NCBI GenBank assembly: GCA_026928325.1
Contig: JAIXKS010000039.1
Coordinates: forward strand, 12,216-66,928
Direction of reading: 5' to 3'
From: Chitinophagales bacterium
GTDB taxonomy: Bacteria; Bacteroidota; Bacteroidia; Chitinophagales; Saprospiraceae
Length of the DNA: 54,713 nt
In this document: positions 28,822 through 38,503 of the stretch, piece after piece
How positions within the stretch are numbered: position 1 is the first letter of the stretch
Layout: each line of letters begins with the position of its first letter
Made by a program: the position numbers and the translations under genes
Notes under the pieces: generated by a model
The model's database searches: none
Seen by the model: the letters and a program-made list of their open reading frames with translations, nothing else
What the model was told of the DNA's origin: nothing

Positions 28822-31287
28822 ATGGCTAATGATGAGCGGATTATTCCGATATTGATAGAAGAAGAAATGAAGTCGTCGTATATTGATTATTCGATGTCTG
28901 TTATTGTTGCAAGAGCCTTACCTGATGTACGTGACGGATTAAAGCCTGTGCATAGGCGCGTTTTGTTTGGAATGTCGGAGTTAGGGATTCCTTACGGGCG
29001 TGCACATAAGAAATCAGCAAGGATTGTTGGGGAAGTCTTGGGTAAATATCACCCACATGGTGACTCCTCAGTATATGATGCGATGGTACGGATGGCGCAG
29101 AATTGGTCGCTACGATATCCATTGGTAGATGGACAAGGTAACTTCGGATCTATGGATGGTGATAGTCCTGCGGCAATGCGTTATACAGAAGCTCGTATGG
29201 CTAGGATTACGGATGAAATGCTAGCTGATATCAATAAAAATACGGTTGACTTTAGGCTTAATTTTGACGATTCACTCGAAGAGCCAACTGTCCTTCCGGC
29301 TAAGATTCCCAATCTTTTGATTAATGGTGCCTCTGGTATTGCAGTAGGTATGGCAACCAATATGTTGCCACATAATCTTACAGAGGTCATAGCAGGTACT
29401 AAGGCCATGGTAGATAATCCGGATATAACTATAGACGAATTAATTACTTACATTAAGGCGCCGGATTTTCCTACTGGTGGTATCATTTATGGATATTCTG
29501 GCGTAAAAGAGGCGTTTGAAACTGGTAGAGGTCGGGTAGTCCTTAGAGGTAAAGCTAATATAGAATCTCATACTAATGGTAGAGAATCGATCATTATTAC
29601 GGAGATTCCATTCCAAGTTAATAAAGCCAATTTGGTAAGTAGAATCGCCGAATTGGTGAATGAAGGTAAGATCGACGGCATTTCAGATTTGAGAGATGAG
29701 TCCGACCGACAAGGATTGAGAATCGTCGTTGAGGTGAAGCGAGAAGCAATGGCAAGTGTGGTGTTAAGTCAGTTGTATAAATTTACACCACTGCAATCTT
29801 CTTATGGTGTGAATAACATCGCGTTGGTCAATGGTCGTCCTATGTTGTTGAACTTGAAGGATATTTTGAATGAATTTATCAATTTCAGATTGGAAGTCAT
29901 CGTTCGACGTACCCAATATGACTTAGATAAAGCCCTTGAACGTGCACATATCCTCGAAGGTCTCTTGATTGCGTTGGATAATATTGATGAAGTTATTAGA
30001 ATAATTCGTCAGTCTAAAACAGTCGATGAAGCCAAAGACGGTTTGATGGACACGTTTAAGCTTTCAGAGATTCAAGCTAAGGCCATCTTGGAAATGAGAT
30101 TGCAAAGGTTAGTAAGCCTCGAGATAGATAAAGTAAGAGAAGAATACCAAGAAATATTGGCTAAAATCGAATATTATAAAAGTATCCTTGCTAGTGAAGC
30201 GCTTCAAAGAGGCATCATCAAGGATGAATTGGACGAAATCAATGAGAAATACGGTGATGAACGACGCACCGAAATTTCCTATGCAGATGAGGAAATCAGC
30301 ATAGAAGACCTCATTCCAAATGAAGAAGTAGTTATTACGATATCTCACCTTGGGTATATCAAAAGAACAAAAACAGATGAGTTTAGACTTCAAGGTCGTG
30401 GTGGTAAGGGTTCTCGTGGTGCAAAGACTAGAGACACCGACTTTGTCGAACAAATGTTCATTGCCCATAGTCATGATTATCTATTGTTATTTACCGAAAT
30501 GGGACGATGTTATTGGTTGAGGGCGTTTGAAATTCCTGAAGCTAGCAAGACATCACAAGGTAGGGTTATTCAAAATATACTTTCTATTCCTTCTGACGAT
30601 AAAGTAAGAGCATACATCAAGATTGAAAACCTTGGCGATGAGCATTTTATCAATAATAACTATATTATTTTCTGTACGAAAATGGGCATGGTCAAAAAGA
30701 CGATTGTGGAAGCTTTCTCCAGACCGAGAGTCAATGGAATTAATGCCATAACGATCAATGAAGGTGACCAACTTTTGGAGGCTAAATTGACCAATGGTAG
30801 TAATGAAATCATTATAGCGAATATGGAAGGTAGAGCTATTCGATTTAATGAAACGAAGGTAAGACCTATGGGGCGATCTGCGGCGGGAGTTAAGGCGATT
30901 ACGCTAGGAGATGACAAGGATCAAGTAATCGGAATGTTGTCTGTAGATGCCGCTCAAGCGGAATATTCTGTACTTGTTATTTCTGAAAAAGGTAATGGAA
31001 AACGATCTTCATTAGAAGATTATCGTATTACAAACCGAGGTGGAAAGGGTGTTAAAACCATCAGTATTACTGAAAAAACAGGTAGCCTAGTAGCTATTAA
31101 GTGGGTGAGCGAATTTGATGACCTCATGATTACGACACAAGATGGTATCGTGATTCGAACTCCGGTTTCTGATATTCGATTGATGGGTAGGGCGACGCAA
31201 GGCGTTAAAGTGATTCGTATCGATGATAAAGAATCTATTGCGGATGTAGCGGTAATAAGTAGAGAGGAAAACGAAGAAGAGGAATAA
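28822..31287 (+). CDS. gyrA: DNA gyrase subunit A
   Basis: The 821-aa cleavage subunit of gyrase, which introduces negative supercoils with GyrB and ATP. The catalytic Tyr121 lies in [10 protein letters not shown]. The quinolone-determining region reads [13 protein letters not shown] with Ser82 and Asp86, equivalent to E. coli Ser83 and Asp87, so no classic resistance substitution is seen there. The GyrA box QGRGGKG in the C-terminal domain supports gyrase rather than ParC. A run of acidic residues closes the protein. It has its own promoter; gyrB is not in the window. Confidence 0.97.
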   Translation: MANDERIIPILIEEEMKSSYIDYSMSVIVARALPDVRDGLKPVHRRVLFGMSELGIPYGRAHKKSARIVGEVLGKYHPHGDSSVYDAMVRMAQNWSLRYPLVDGQGNFGSMDGDSPAAMRYTEARMARITDEMLADINKNTVDFRLNFDDSLEEPTVLPAKIPNLLINGASGIAVGMATNMLPHNLTEVIAGTKAMVDNPDITIDELITYIKAPDFPTGGIIYGYSGVKEAFETGRGRVVLRGKANIESHTNGRESIIITEIPFQVNKANLVSRIAELVNEGKIDGISDLRDESDRQGLRIVVEVKREAMASVVLSQLYKFTPLQSSYGVNNIALVNGRPMLLNLKDILNEFINFRLEVIVRRTQYDLDKALERAHILEGLLIALDNIDEVIRIIRQSKTVDEAKDGLMDTFKLSEIQAKAILEMRLQRLVSLEIDKVREEYQEILAKIEYYKSILASEALQRGIIKDELDEINEKYGDERRTEISYADEEISIEDLIPNEEVVITISHLGYIKRTKTDEFRLQGRGGKGSRGAKTRDTDFVEQMFIAHSHDYLLLFTEMGRCYWLRAFEIPEASKTSQGRVIQNILSIPSDDKVRAYIKIENLGDEHFINNNYIIFCTKMGMVKKTIVEAFSRPRVNGINAITINEGDQLLEAKLTNGSNEIIIANMEGRAIRFNETKVRPMGRSAAGVKAITLGDDKDQVIGMLSVDAAQAEYSVLVISEKGNGKRSSLEDYRITNRGGKGVKTISITEKTGSLVAIKWVSEFDDLMITTQDGIVIRTPVSDIRLMGRATQGVKVIRIDDKESIADVAVISREENEEEE

Positions 31288-31413
31288 ATTCAAGGCAACT
31301 TGTAAGTTAAGTTTTTAACGGTTTTTTTCTTTATTTTAACATTTTCTTGTATAAATTTTTTAATGACAGACGTCTTATAATTGTTAAAGCAGATAAATTA
31401 TTAATATTTTTTC

Positions 31414-31421
31414 TACTTTTG
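31414..31421 (+). promoter_or_regulatory. Possible -7 box for TPR protein gene
   Basis: TACTTTTG matches TAnnTTTG and lies 30 bases before the ATG at 31452. Confidence 0.5.
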
Positions 31422-31451
31422 TATTCTAAACTTTAACCTATTTAATGTAAA

Positions 31452-32753
31452 ATGAAAAGATTTCTTTTAAATGCGATGATTTTAATGCTGGCTGTAAGTG
31501 TTTCTTATGGACAGGAGTATAAAAAACAATTAAAAAATGCCAACAAGTTGTTGAACAAGTATTATCAAGATCTTGATGGTAATAAAGCCTCTTTAGACGA
31601 AGCGCTTGCTTTGATTGATGTTGTTTTTCAATCCGAAGATGCAAAGGCAAGCGCAGATGCTTGGAATGCTAAAGGACAAATGTTCAATGAAATTGGCAAA
31701 AATGAAATGAATAAAAAAATCCTTGAAGAGCAATTGGGCAAAACTGTTCGACTAAATACGCCAGATGCAGGTCTTATTGCTTTAGCTGCCTTTGAAAAAG
31801 GTATGGCATTAGCTGTTAAAAAGTCAAAAGATGCGATCAATGGAATCAAAGAAAACGAAGAAGTGGTCAATAACATCGGGATTACTTTTTTCCAAAGCAA
31901 TGATTATGATAATGCCTATAAAAACTTTAATGCAGGAATCGAGGCTTATAAAATTTTAAATGCTAATAAGGAAAAAAGTCGTTTGGATATAGATGATGTG
32001 CGCAATGACCATTATTTCTATACTGCGGTTGCCGGCCATTTGACGAATGGTAAATATGATGTTTTGCCGATATTGAAAGAATTATACCAAGTAAAATACA
32101 ACCATCCTATGGTATATGAAGCGCTATTTACACTTACTGTAGATAAGGATGAAGCACAAGCACTAAAGTATCTTGAAACAGGTAAGCAAATGGCTCCTGA
32201 TGATAGTAGCTTGTTATTTGCAGAAATCAATTACTACTTGCGTGCAGGAAAATTGGATATTTTGATTGGTAAATTGAAGGCCGCTATTGATAGAGAACCA
32301 GATAATGTTTCCGTATATACTACGTTAGGAAACGTATATGATCAATTGAATCAAAGAGAGCGTAATGCTGGAAATGTAGCAGAAGCCAATAAGTATTTTG
32401 ATTTAGCTTTTGATTACTATGGTCAAGCCCTTGATAAGAATCCAAATACATTTGACGCAATGTATAGCCAAGGAGCTTTGTATTATAATAAAGCAGCTAG
32501 CATGACTAATCAATTGAATGAATTAAGTAATGACTTTTCAGCTGCGGGTAATAAAAAATACAAAGCGCTTAAAGACGAAATGGATGGCTATTTTAACCAG
32601 GCATTGCCTTTCTTCATCAAAGCTGAAAATTTAGATCCAAAGGATTTGAATACCAAAATTGCATTGAAAGAAATTTATGCTAGAAATGGAGACTTTGAAA
32701 AGTCTGATGAGTATAAAAAGAAAATAGAAAACATGGGAGGCGTTACAGAGTAA
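31452..32753 (+). CDS. Exported TPR protein
   Basis: A 433-aa protein with a signal peptide (1-20, ending SVSYGQ) and no lipobox, so probably periplasmic. The body is helical with several TPR motifs; the clearest are around 140-175 ('NNIGITFFQSNDYDNAYKNF'), 270-330 and the C-terminal 'KIALKEIYARNGDFEKSDEY' unit. TPR proteins are usually scaffolds for complexes; no partner can be named. A terminator follows, and the next genes run on the opposite strand. Confidence 0.82.
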   Translation: MKRFLLNAMILMLAVSVSYGQEYKKQLKNANKLLNKYYQDLDGNKASLDEALALIDVVFQSEDAKASADAWNAKGQMFNEIGKNEMNKKILEEQLGKTVRLNTPDAGLIALAAFEKGMALAVKKSKDAINGIKENEEVVNNIGITFFQSNDYDNAYKNFNAGIEAYKILNANKEKSRLDIDDVRNDHYFYTAVAGHLTNGKYDVLPILKELYQVKYNHPMVYEALFTLTVDKDEAQALKYLETGKQMAPDDSSLLFAEINYYLRAGKLDILIGKLKAAIDREPDNVSVYTTLGNVYDQLNQRERNAGNVAEANKYFDLAFDYYGQALDKNPNTFDAMYSQGALYYNKAASMTNQLNELSNDFSAAGNKKYKALKDEMDGYFNQALPFFIKAENLDPKDLNTKIALKEIYARNGDFEKSDEYKKKIENMGGVTE

Positions 32754-32795
32754 TTCCTTTCAGTTAATTATTGGGTTATAGAATAATTTATGATG

Positions 32796-32830
32796 AGGTT
32801 ACAAGGATTTTTTTCTTGTAACCTTTTTTT
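32796..32830 (+). terminator. Intrinsic terminator after TPR gene
   Basis: AGGTTACAAG (32796-32805) pairs perfectly with CTTGTAACCT (32815-32824), followed by a T run. It separates the gene from convergent murB. Confidence 0.9.
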
Positions 32831-32853
32831 ATGCTTTGATGAAAGTTGACAAT

Positions 32854-33864
32854 TTACCAGATATTTACCTCTGGAGTTATTTCGATGTTGAAAGTGCTTT
32901 TTACCTTTGCCTGGATCTCTTGAGCCAACATACGGACGTCTTGACCTTGTCCACTGCCATAATGCACGAGTACTAAAGCTTGATTTTTATGAACACCGAC
33001 TTCATTTCTAGTGATGCCTTTGAAACCCAGTTGGTCGATGAGCCATGCTGCGGGAATTTTAACGGAAGTATCAGAAACCGGATAATGTGGCAGATTCGCA
33101 TAAGTATTCCTTAATGTTAAAAATTGTTCCTTGGAGATTACCGGGTTTTTAAAAAAGCTGCCAGCGTTTCCTATGGTTTTAGGATCAGGAAGTTTAGATT
33201 TTCTAATCTCAATGATGGCTTCGGCAATGTCGTTACTTGAAGGGTTGCTGATATTGTGAGCATTTAAAACTTCTTCTATAGCGCCATAAGAGTAATGAAG
33301 ACTTTGCGGCTTTTTATAGAGTTGATAAGTAACGTGTGTAATGAAGTACTGATCTTTAAGTGTATTTTTAAAAATACTCTCCCTGTATCCGAATTGACAA
33401 ACTTCCTTTGAGAATTCATGAATCGATCCAGTTTCGATATGTACAGCCTCTAAGTGATGGAAGGCAGTTTCTTGTTCGACACCATAAGCACCGATATTTT
33501 GCATAGGTGCCGCACCGACAGTGCCAGGGATCAGTGACAAATTTTCTAAGCCGCTCAAATGATGGGACAAAGACCACATGACAAATTGATGCCATATCTC
33601 TCCGGCTCCGACTCGAACTAGGATTTGATCTTCATCTTCTTGGGTGATGGAAATGCCTTTAATTTCATTTTTTAGAATATAAGCATCGATGTTTTCAGTA
33701 AGCAGCACATTGGAACCACCACCTAATATTTTAAAGGGTTTGAAGTTTTTGCTAAGTACATCTTGAAGCATTTCCACTGAAAAGATGCGGATGATTCCTT
33801 TACAATGGTATTCAAAACCAAAAGTATTATAGGCCTTTAAGTTTGTTTCTAGTGCATGGTTCAT
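32854..33864 (-). CDS. murB: UDP-N-acetylenolpyruvoylglucosamine reductase
   Basis: An FAD enzyme that reduces UDP-GlcNAc-enolpyruvate to UDP-MurNAc with NADPH, the second committed step of peptidoglycan synthesis. I use the ATG at 33864 (MNHALETNLKAYNTFG), which aligns with the family N-terminus; the frame also opens with a GTG at 33876, which would overlap the previous gene. FAD-binding segments include KILGGGSNVLL, LENLSLIPGTVGAAPMQNI and the YRES segment, with SFFKNPV containing the active-site Ser. The length and YRES segment fit the E. coli-like (type I) class. The start lies one base after the stop of the upstream outer-membrane gene, indicating translational coupling. Confidence 0.95.
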   Translation of the reverse strand: MNHALETNLKAYNTFGFEYHCKGIIRIFSVEMLQDVLSKNFKPFKILGGGSNVLLTENIDAYILKNEIKGISITQEDEDQILVRVGAGEIWHQFVMWSLSHHLSGLENLSLIPGTVGAAPMQNIGAYGVEQETAFHHLEAVHIETGSIHEFSKEVCQFGYRESIFKNTLKDQYFITHVTYQLYKKPQSLHYSYGAIEEVLNAHNISNPSSNDIAEAIIEIRKSKLPDPKTIGNAGSFFKNPVISKEQFLTLRNTYANLPHYPVSDTSVKIPAAWLIDQLGFKGITRNEVGVHKNQALVLVHYGSGQGQDVRMLAQEIQAKVKSTFNIEITPEVNIW

Positions 33865-33865
33865 A

Positions 33866-34486
33866 TTAAAGCGCACTTTGTGGATTGTCTATTTTCTTCA
33901 ACATAGGTAAGTTGAAATCGTATTGAAAGCCTACATTTAGGGTGTTGCTTTTGTGATCATCCGGATTAAACCCGTATCTGACAATACCTTGTAATGTAAA
34001 ACCGCTAATACCAAATCCCCAGCCCGCTTGAACGACGTAAGTAGGAAAAAAGTCTCTTTTGACACCTTTCTCCGCTGCTTTATCGGTTAATCCCCAGAGC
34101 TCTGTTTTATTCCATTGGATACCACCTCCGATGCTAAATCCCAATTGTCCTTCACTGTTTAATCCACTGAGCCCTTTGAAGTTAAATTTTCCTAATACGG
34201 GAAATGCTACGGAACCCAGTCCTTTGTAATCTTTGGTCGAAAGACTCAAAAAACCTACAACGGCCTGACCTTCAGCTGAGAAAGAAAAACCCTTTCCGCC
34301 AATCCATATTTTCGGACCGGCACCTAGGTTTAGAATGGCACTTCCTGAAGAAGGCGACAAGATATCATCTTTGGGATTTACGTAGCGATGATACAAATCC
34401 GTGGAAGCAGTGAGGCCATAACCTATTTGAGCGTTCATTTGGAAGGCACTTAATAGCAGGAGTAAAAATATTGTTTTTTTAAGCAT
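33866..34486 (-). CDS. Putative outer-membrane beta-barrel protein
   Basis: A 206-aa exported protein with a signal peptide (1-19, ending MNAQ) and alternating hydrophobic/polar strands rich in Gly, Phe, Tyr and Trp, as in small outer-membrane barrels. I do not recognise a family-specific motif. It is directly upstream of murB, with one base between the genes, so both are likely on one mRNA; a functional link is not evident. The minus strand carries GATTTTTGC (34509-34517), a near match to a -7 box, 22 bases before the start. Confidence 0.75.
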   Translation of the reverse strand: MLKKTIFLLLLLSAFQMNAQIGYGLTASTDLYHRYVNPKDDILSPSSGSAILNLGAGPKIWIGGKGFSFSAEGQAVVGFLSLSTKDYKGLGSVAFPVLGKFNFKGLSGLNSEGQLGFSIGGGIQWNKTELWGLTDKAAEKGVKRDFFPTYVVQAGWGFGISGFTLQGIVRYGFNPDDHKSNTLNVGFQYDFNLPMLKKIDNPQSAL

Positions 34487-34630
34487 CGTTGAATTATATA
34501 TAACTTATTGCAAAAATCTTGAGTAATATCCCAATTCATTAATGGGTTGTATTTCTTATAACGTAAATGTAATAATTTTAGTTTGAAAAGTAAAAGCTAA
34601 GCTCAGATTATTGAAAATCGAGGTCGGATT

Positions 34631-36430
34631 TTAAGCTGTTTCAAACTGAAGTTTAGCTAAAGATGCATAAACGCCATTTTCTTTTTCGATGAGATCATGA
34701 TGTTTACCTGCTTCGCAAATTTTTCCGTTTTCCAGCACATAAATCCAATCCACATCTTTAATTGTAGCCAATCGATGGGCAATGATAATGGAAGTTCTGT
34801 TGAGCATCAACTTATCTAACGCTTCTTGAACCAATCTTTCTGACTCTGCATCGAGTGAAGAAGTCGCTTCATCCAAGATTAAAATTCTAGGATTTTTGAG
34901 CAAAGCTCTAGCTATCGCTATTCGTTGTCTTTGACCACCGGAGAGTTTGATGCCTCGATCTCCAACGATAGTGTCAAGTCCTTCCGGGAAAACGCTGATG
35001 AACTCCCAACTATTGGAAAGGTGAGCTGCCTCTATGATTTCTTCGTCGGTGGCATCCGGTTTTCCGTAGGAGATGTTTTCGCGAATAGTACCACCAAACA
35101 AAATGACTTCTTGAGGTACTATGGCTAGATTGTGCCTATATTGACTGAGATCATAGGAATTTATATCGTGACCATCGATCGTAATCATTCCGCTATCCGG
35201 ATTATAAAACTTCATTAATAATTGAGTAATCGTCGATTTTCCAGCGCCACTTTGACCCACTAAAGCCACTTTTTGGCCTGCTTGAATTTTAAGATTTATG
35301 GCATCTAAAATTTGCAAATCTTTACGAGTCGGATAAGAAAAACTGACATTTTCATAGGTAATATTACCTTCAAGGATAAGTGAATCTTTCGAAAAATTCT
35401 CTTTTTGGATAGGTAACTCTGAGGGATTGTCTAAAATTTCGAGAATTCGTTCTGTTGCTCCGATTGCAGTTAATATTTGCGTGGATAACGTACCCAAGCT
35501 TGCAATGGCACCTCCTAAGATTCCGGTGTACATGATGAATGAAAACAAGTCACCTGCTTCCATTTCGTGCCTTTCTAACATGAGTGCGCCTTGCCATAAG
35601 ATGAAAAATATGCCGCCAAATAATATGGTAATAATAAATGTGAAAAAGATACCCCGCATCTTGGCAAACGAAAGCGAAACAGCAACAATCTTATCGATGG
35701 ATTTTCCATATCTGATGGCTTCATACCATTCGTTAGCGAAGGCCTTGACGATGGCAAAGGATTGGAATGTTTCTTCTACGATAGTATTGGTATGCGCTAA
35801 TTCGTCTTGCCGTTGTTTGGATAGCCTTTTAATGTACCTGCCAAAAATCATAGCACTAATGACAATCGCAGGAAATGTCATCAACATAATCATAGAAAGT
35901 TTGGGTGTCCAGATGATAATGATGATGATGCCGGCAAAAAGCACGACGATTTGACGTATAAATTCTCCTAGGGTAACTGAAAATACAGATTGCAATTGTT
36001 CTACATCTGTTGTGATCCGGCTTGTGAGCTCACCAACTCGTCTTTCTTCAAAAAAGGTGATAGGTTGTGTTATAATCTTTTGATATAATTCCTTCCTTAA
36101 GTCGGCCATGCCTTTTTCAGAAACTACAGCAAACAAATACGTTCGAAGATAACTAAAAATACCTTGTAGGATTAAGATGACCAAAAATATCCAGCCAAAG
36201 TCCCAAACACTGATTCCTATATTAAATTTGGGTTTGCCCAATGCAATGTTTGCCATCTCTCCAGGTAAGCCCATTAATCCGACAAAAAGCAAACTACTCA
36301 ATACCAAAAAAGCCATACCAATCGTAAAATGCCAAAGGTATGGACGAACATATTTAAATATTTTAAGGGCTCGTTTTGCGGACTCTTTTTTGAATTTAGG
36401 TGCCTTTTTTTCTTCTTCTGGCTTACTCAT
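34631..36430 (-). CDS. MsbA-like ABC exporter, fused permease and ATPase
   Basis: A 599-aa half-transporter with an N-terminal six-helix membrane domain (about 30-330) and a C-terminal nucleotide-binding domain (about 360-595). Walker A GQSGAGKST (~390), signature LSGGQRQR (~496), Walker B ILILDEATSS (~514) and the H-loop IIAHRLATI are all present. It probably works as a homodimer. MsbA-type lipid or lipopolysaccharide export is the nearest guess from its architecture, but the substrate cannot be deduced. It starts 16 bases after the small membrane-protein gene, itself close behind tatC. Confidence 0.9.
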   Translation of the reverse strand: MSKPEEEKKAPKFKKESAKRALKIFKYVRPYLWHFTIGMAFLVLSSLLFVGLMGLPGEMANIALGKPKFNIGISVWDFGWIFLVILILQGIFSYLRTYLFAVVSEKGMADLRKELYQKIITQPITFFEERRVGELTSRITTDVEQLQSVFSVTLGEFIRQIVVLFAGIIIIIIWTPKLSMIMLMTFPAIVISAMIFGRYIKRLSKQRQDELAHTNTIVEETFQSFAIVKAFANEWYEAIRYGKSIDKIVAVSLSFAKMRGIFFTFIITILFGGIFFILWQGALMLERHEMEAGDLFSFIMYTGILGGAIASLGTLSTQILTAIGATERILEILDNPSELPIQKENFSKDSLILEGNITYENVSFSYPTRKDLQILDAINLKIQAGQKVALVGQSGAGKSTITQLLMKFYNPDSGMITIDGHDINSYDLSQYRHNLAIVPQEVILFGGTIRENISYGKPDATDEEIIEAAHLSNSWEFISVFPEGLDTIVGDRGIKLSGGQRQRIAIARALLKNPRILILDEATSSLDAESERLVQEALDKLMLNRTSIIIAHRLATIKDVDWIYVLENGKICEAGKHHDLIEKENGVYASLAKLQFETA

Positions 36431-36446
36431 TGTATGATAACTTGAA

Positions 36447-36914
36447 TTAAACTTCTTGATTTTTGTTAAGGGTTGACAAATACGCTTCTACTTCCGGATG
36501 GCTATTCATGAAGATTTCGTACAGTTGTTTACTTGCAAGAAAATATATTTTTCTACCTAAGCTGCTTTTCGCCTTGAGCTTAAATTTTACTAAAATAAAT
36601 CGACCTAGAGACGTGGTGGTTATTTCCTCGATATCATCGTAAATAAGCTTATAGGTCCTAAAATAATTGGTAGCGATATAATATTCAGGACCTAACTCAA
36701 CACGTTTTAATTGAAAAACGGTAAAATATAGAAATAGCAAAAAAATGACATAAAAGATTGTATAACCAATTTTAAAACTTGTGGTAGTCAGTACAGGTAG
36801 TGTCTGGCTACTTATCGTGAAAATGGTAATTAGGATTGATGTAAAAAATACAATCCAAACGGTTGGGATAAAAATCTTGAAAAATATGGTAAGGTTAGAG
36901 GTAACTCTGTGCAT
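36447..36914 (-). CDS. Small membrane protein with two transmembrane helices
   Basis: A 155-aa protein with two strong hydrophobic segments (about 10-32 and 47-70) followed by a ~80-residue soluble domain whose strand-rich pattern (VELGPEYYIATNYFRTYKL, DDIEEITTTSLGRFILV) resembles PH-like domains of bacterial membrane proteins. No confident family is assigned. It begins nine bases after tatC and ends 16 before the ABC exporter, so the three genes likely form one operon. Confidence 0.72.
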   Translation of the reverse strand: MHRVTSNLTIFFKIFIPTVWIVFFTSILITIFTISSQTLPVLTTTSFKIGYTIFYVIFLLFLYFTVFQLKRVELGPEYYIATNYFRTYKLIYDDIEEITTTSLGRFILVKFKLKAKSSLGRKIYFLASKQLYEIFMNSHPEVEAYLSTLNKNQEV

Positions 36915-36923
36915 CTCGAAAAT

Positions 36924-37772
36924 TTAAGATTGTTGTGAATGGCCGGCATTTCGTTGATGTTCCACTTTTTTGGCAACTCGAATGGAAACTTCATATAAAA
37001 TTACCATTGGAACACCCACTAAGATTTGTGAAAGAACATCTGGAGGAGTGATAACGCCGGCAATTAAAAAAATGATTAAGATTGCCTCACGCCGATACTT
37101 CTTCATAAATGCGGGCCCGATTAAACCGATTTTTGCTAGGAAATATATGATTACCGGCATTTCAAATGCAAATCCCACGGGAACAGTAAACATCGTCAAA
37201 TAGGTGATGTAGGAAGCAAGTGTCGGACTGTTAATCGCTTCGGTACCAACGGTGTAATTGCCTAAGTAAGTTATGGCAAACGGAGATATAATGAAGTATC
37301 CGAAAAGAACACCAATGATAAATAAAGAAGAAGTGACGCCTATCAAATTGCTAGCAACTTTTACTTCTTTTTCATATAATCCGGGTTTGATAAACAACCA
37401 GAATTCATAAAATAGGTAAGGAAAGGCGATGATAGCACCTAAATACAGAGATACTTTCATACCCATAAAAAACTGTTCTCCAAGTTCTCTTGTGATTAGC
37501 TGCATATCAGGAGGTCCGAAACAAGTAGCTTCAGAAATAGCACACATAATCCTATAAGTTATAAAGTTTGGTTTTTTTGGTGCGTAAATTATGTATTCGA
37601 AGATTTCATCTTGGAAGAATAAGGATATTCCTGCAATAGAAATGACAACTACTATGCCTCGGATAAGGTGCCATCTCAACTCTTCAATATGGTCTAAAAA
37701 TCCCATTTCTTTAGAATCTTCAGTCGGAGTTGCTTCCGATTTTTTTATGAGATTCTGTAAAAAACCTGCCAT
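36924..37772 (-). CDS. tatC: Sec-independent protein translocase subunit TatC
   Basis: The 282-aa core membrane component of the twin-arginine pathway, which recognises RR signal peptides and exports folded proteins. The conserved cytoplasmic N-terminal motif FLDHIEELRWHLIRGI is followed by six hydrophobic segments; the first periplasmic loop is long (about 55-105). The segment FAFEMPVIIYFLAKIGL is typical of helix 4 and the following loop. tatA/B are not nearby, as is common in Bacteroidota. A -7 box lies 28 bases upstream. Confidence 0.95.
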   Translation of the reverse strand: MAGFLQNLIKKSEATPTEDSKEMGFLDHIEELRWHLIRGIVVVISIAGISLFFQDEIFEYIIYAPKKPNFITYRIMCAISEATCFGPPDMQLITRELGEQFFMGMKVSLYLGAIIAFPYLFYEFWLFIKPGLYEKEVKVASNLIGVTSSLFIIGVLFGYFIISPFAITYLGNYTVGTEAINSPTLASYITYLTMFTVPVGFAFEMPVIIYFLAKIGLIGPAFMKKYRREAILIIFLIAGVITPPDVLSQILVGVPMVILYEVSIRVAKKVEHQRNAGHSQQS

Positions 37773-37799
37773 GTATGCTGATTAAATTTCATTAGAGTC

Positions 37800-37808
37800 G
37801 CAAAGATA
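37800..37808 (-). promoter_or_regulatory. Bacteroidota -7 box for tatC operon
   Basis: On the minus strand this reads TATCTTTGC, an exact TAnnTTTGC match, 27 bases before the tatC ATG. A divergent box for recR lies about 70 bases away. Confidence 0.65.
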
Positions 37809-37875
37809 CATAATTTGTAGTCTATGTTTTTAAAAAAATTAACTTATAAAAGTATGTAAGGTTTATTTAATATAT

Positions 37876-37884
37876 TAATTTTGC
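37876..37884 (+). promoter_or_regulatory. Possible -7 box directly in front of recR
   Basis: TAATTTTGC matches TAnnTTTGC but ends only three bases before the recR ATG. If used, transcription would start at or very near the ATG, giving a leaderless message. In this AT-rich setting it could also be chance. Confidence 0.3.
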
Positions 37885-37887
37885 TTT

Positions 37888-38499
37888 ATGAACTTTTCAT
37901 CTAAAATTCTTGAAGAAGCTGTTAACGCTTTAGCAACCCTGCCAGGTGTAGGTAAAAAATCTGCATTGAGACTTGCTTTACACCTGGTACAGGATACATC
38001 CCGTAAATCTGAAAGGATAGCTGCGGCATTATTAAAACTCGAAACTGACATTAAAAAATGCAGTATTTGCTTTAATATATCGGATCATGATACTTGTGAA
38101 ATCTGTATGATTCCGTCTAGAAATCAAAATGTGATTTGCGTAGTAGAATCGGCTAGAGATGTTATGGCTATTGAAGACACCGGGCAGTTTAAGGGTCGAT
38201 ACCATGTATTGGGTGGTGTGATTTCGCCATTAGAGGGTATCAGCCCACAAGATTTATATATTGATCAGCTCCTTTCTAGGATAAAAACTGAAGGAATCGA
38301 AGAGATTATAATGGCAGTCAGTCCGACCATAGAGGGAGAAACGACCATTTATTACATTTCTAAATTGCTTAAAGATTCCGGAGTGAAAGTAAGTATTATC
38401 GCTCGCGGTGTTGCTTTTGGTGGAGATTTGGAATATGCCGATGAACTGACGCTCGGTCGTTCTATCACCTTGCGAACTCCTTATGACGTCCAGACCTAG
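37888..38499 (+). CDS. recR: Recombination mediator protein RecR
   Basis: Works with RecO (and RecF) to load RecA on gapped single-stranded DNA. The 203-aa protein has the helix-hairpin-helix LATLPGVGKKSALRLALHL (about 16-34), a four-cysteine zinc motif (CSIC…CEIC, about 58-73) and a Toprim domain (from VICVVESARDVMAIED). The C-terminal GVAFGGDLEYADELTLGRSI is highly typical. The glycosyltransferase gene begins immediately after it. Confidence 0.97.
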   Translation: MNFSSKILEEAVNALATLPGVGKKSALRLALHLVQDTSRKSERIAAALLKLETDIKKCSICFNISDHDTCEICMIPSRNQNVICVVESARDVMAIEDTGQFKGRYHVLGGVISPLEGISPQDLYIDQLLSRIKTEGIEEIIMAVSPTIEGETTIYYISKLLKDSGVKVSIIARGVAFGGDLEYADELTLGRSITLRTPYDVQT

Positions 38500-38503
38500 G
38501 GCT

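Noticed and set aside
35427-35954. 175-aa + strand open frame inside the ABC exporter gene
   Set aside because: Antisense to a well-supported transmembrane domain; the sequence has no recognisable features of its own.
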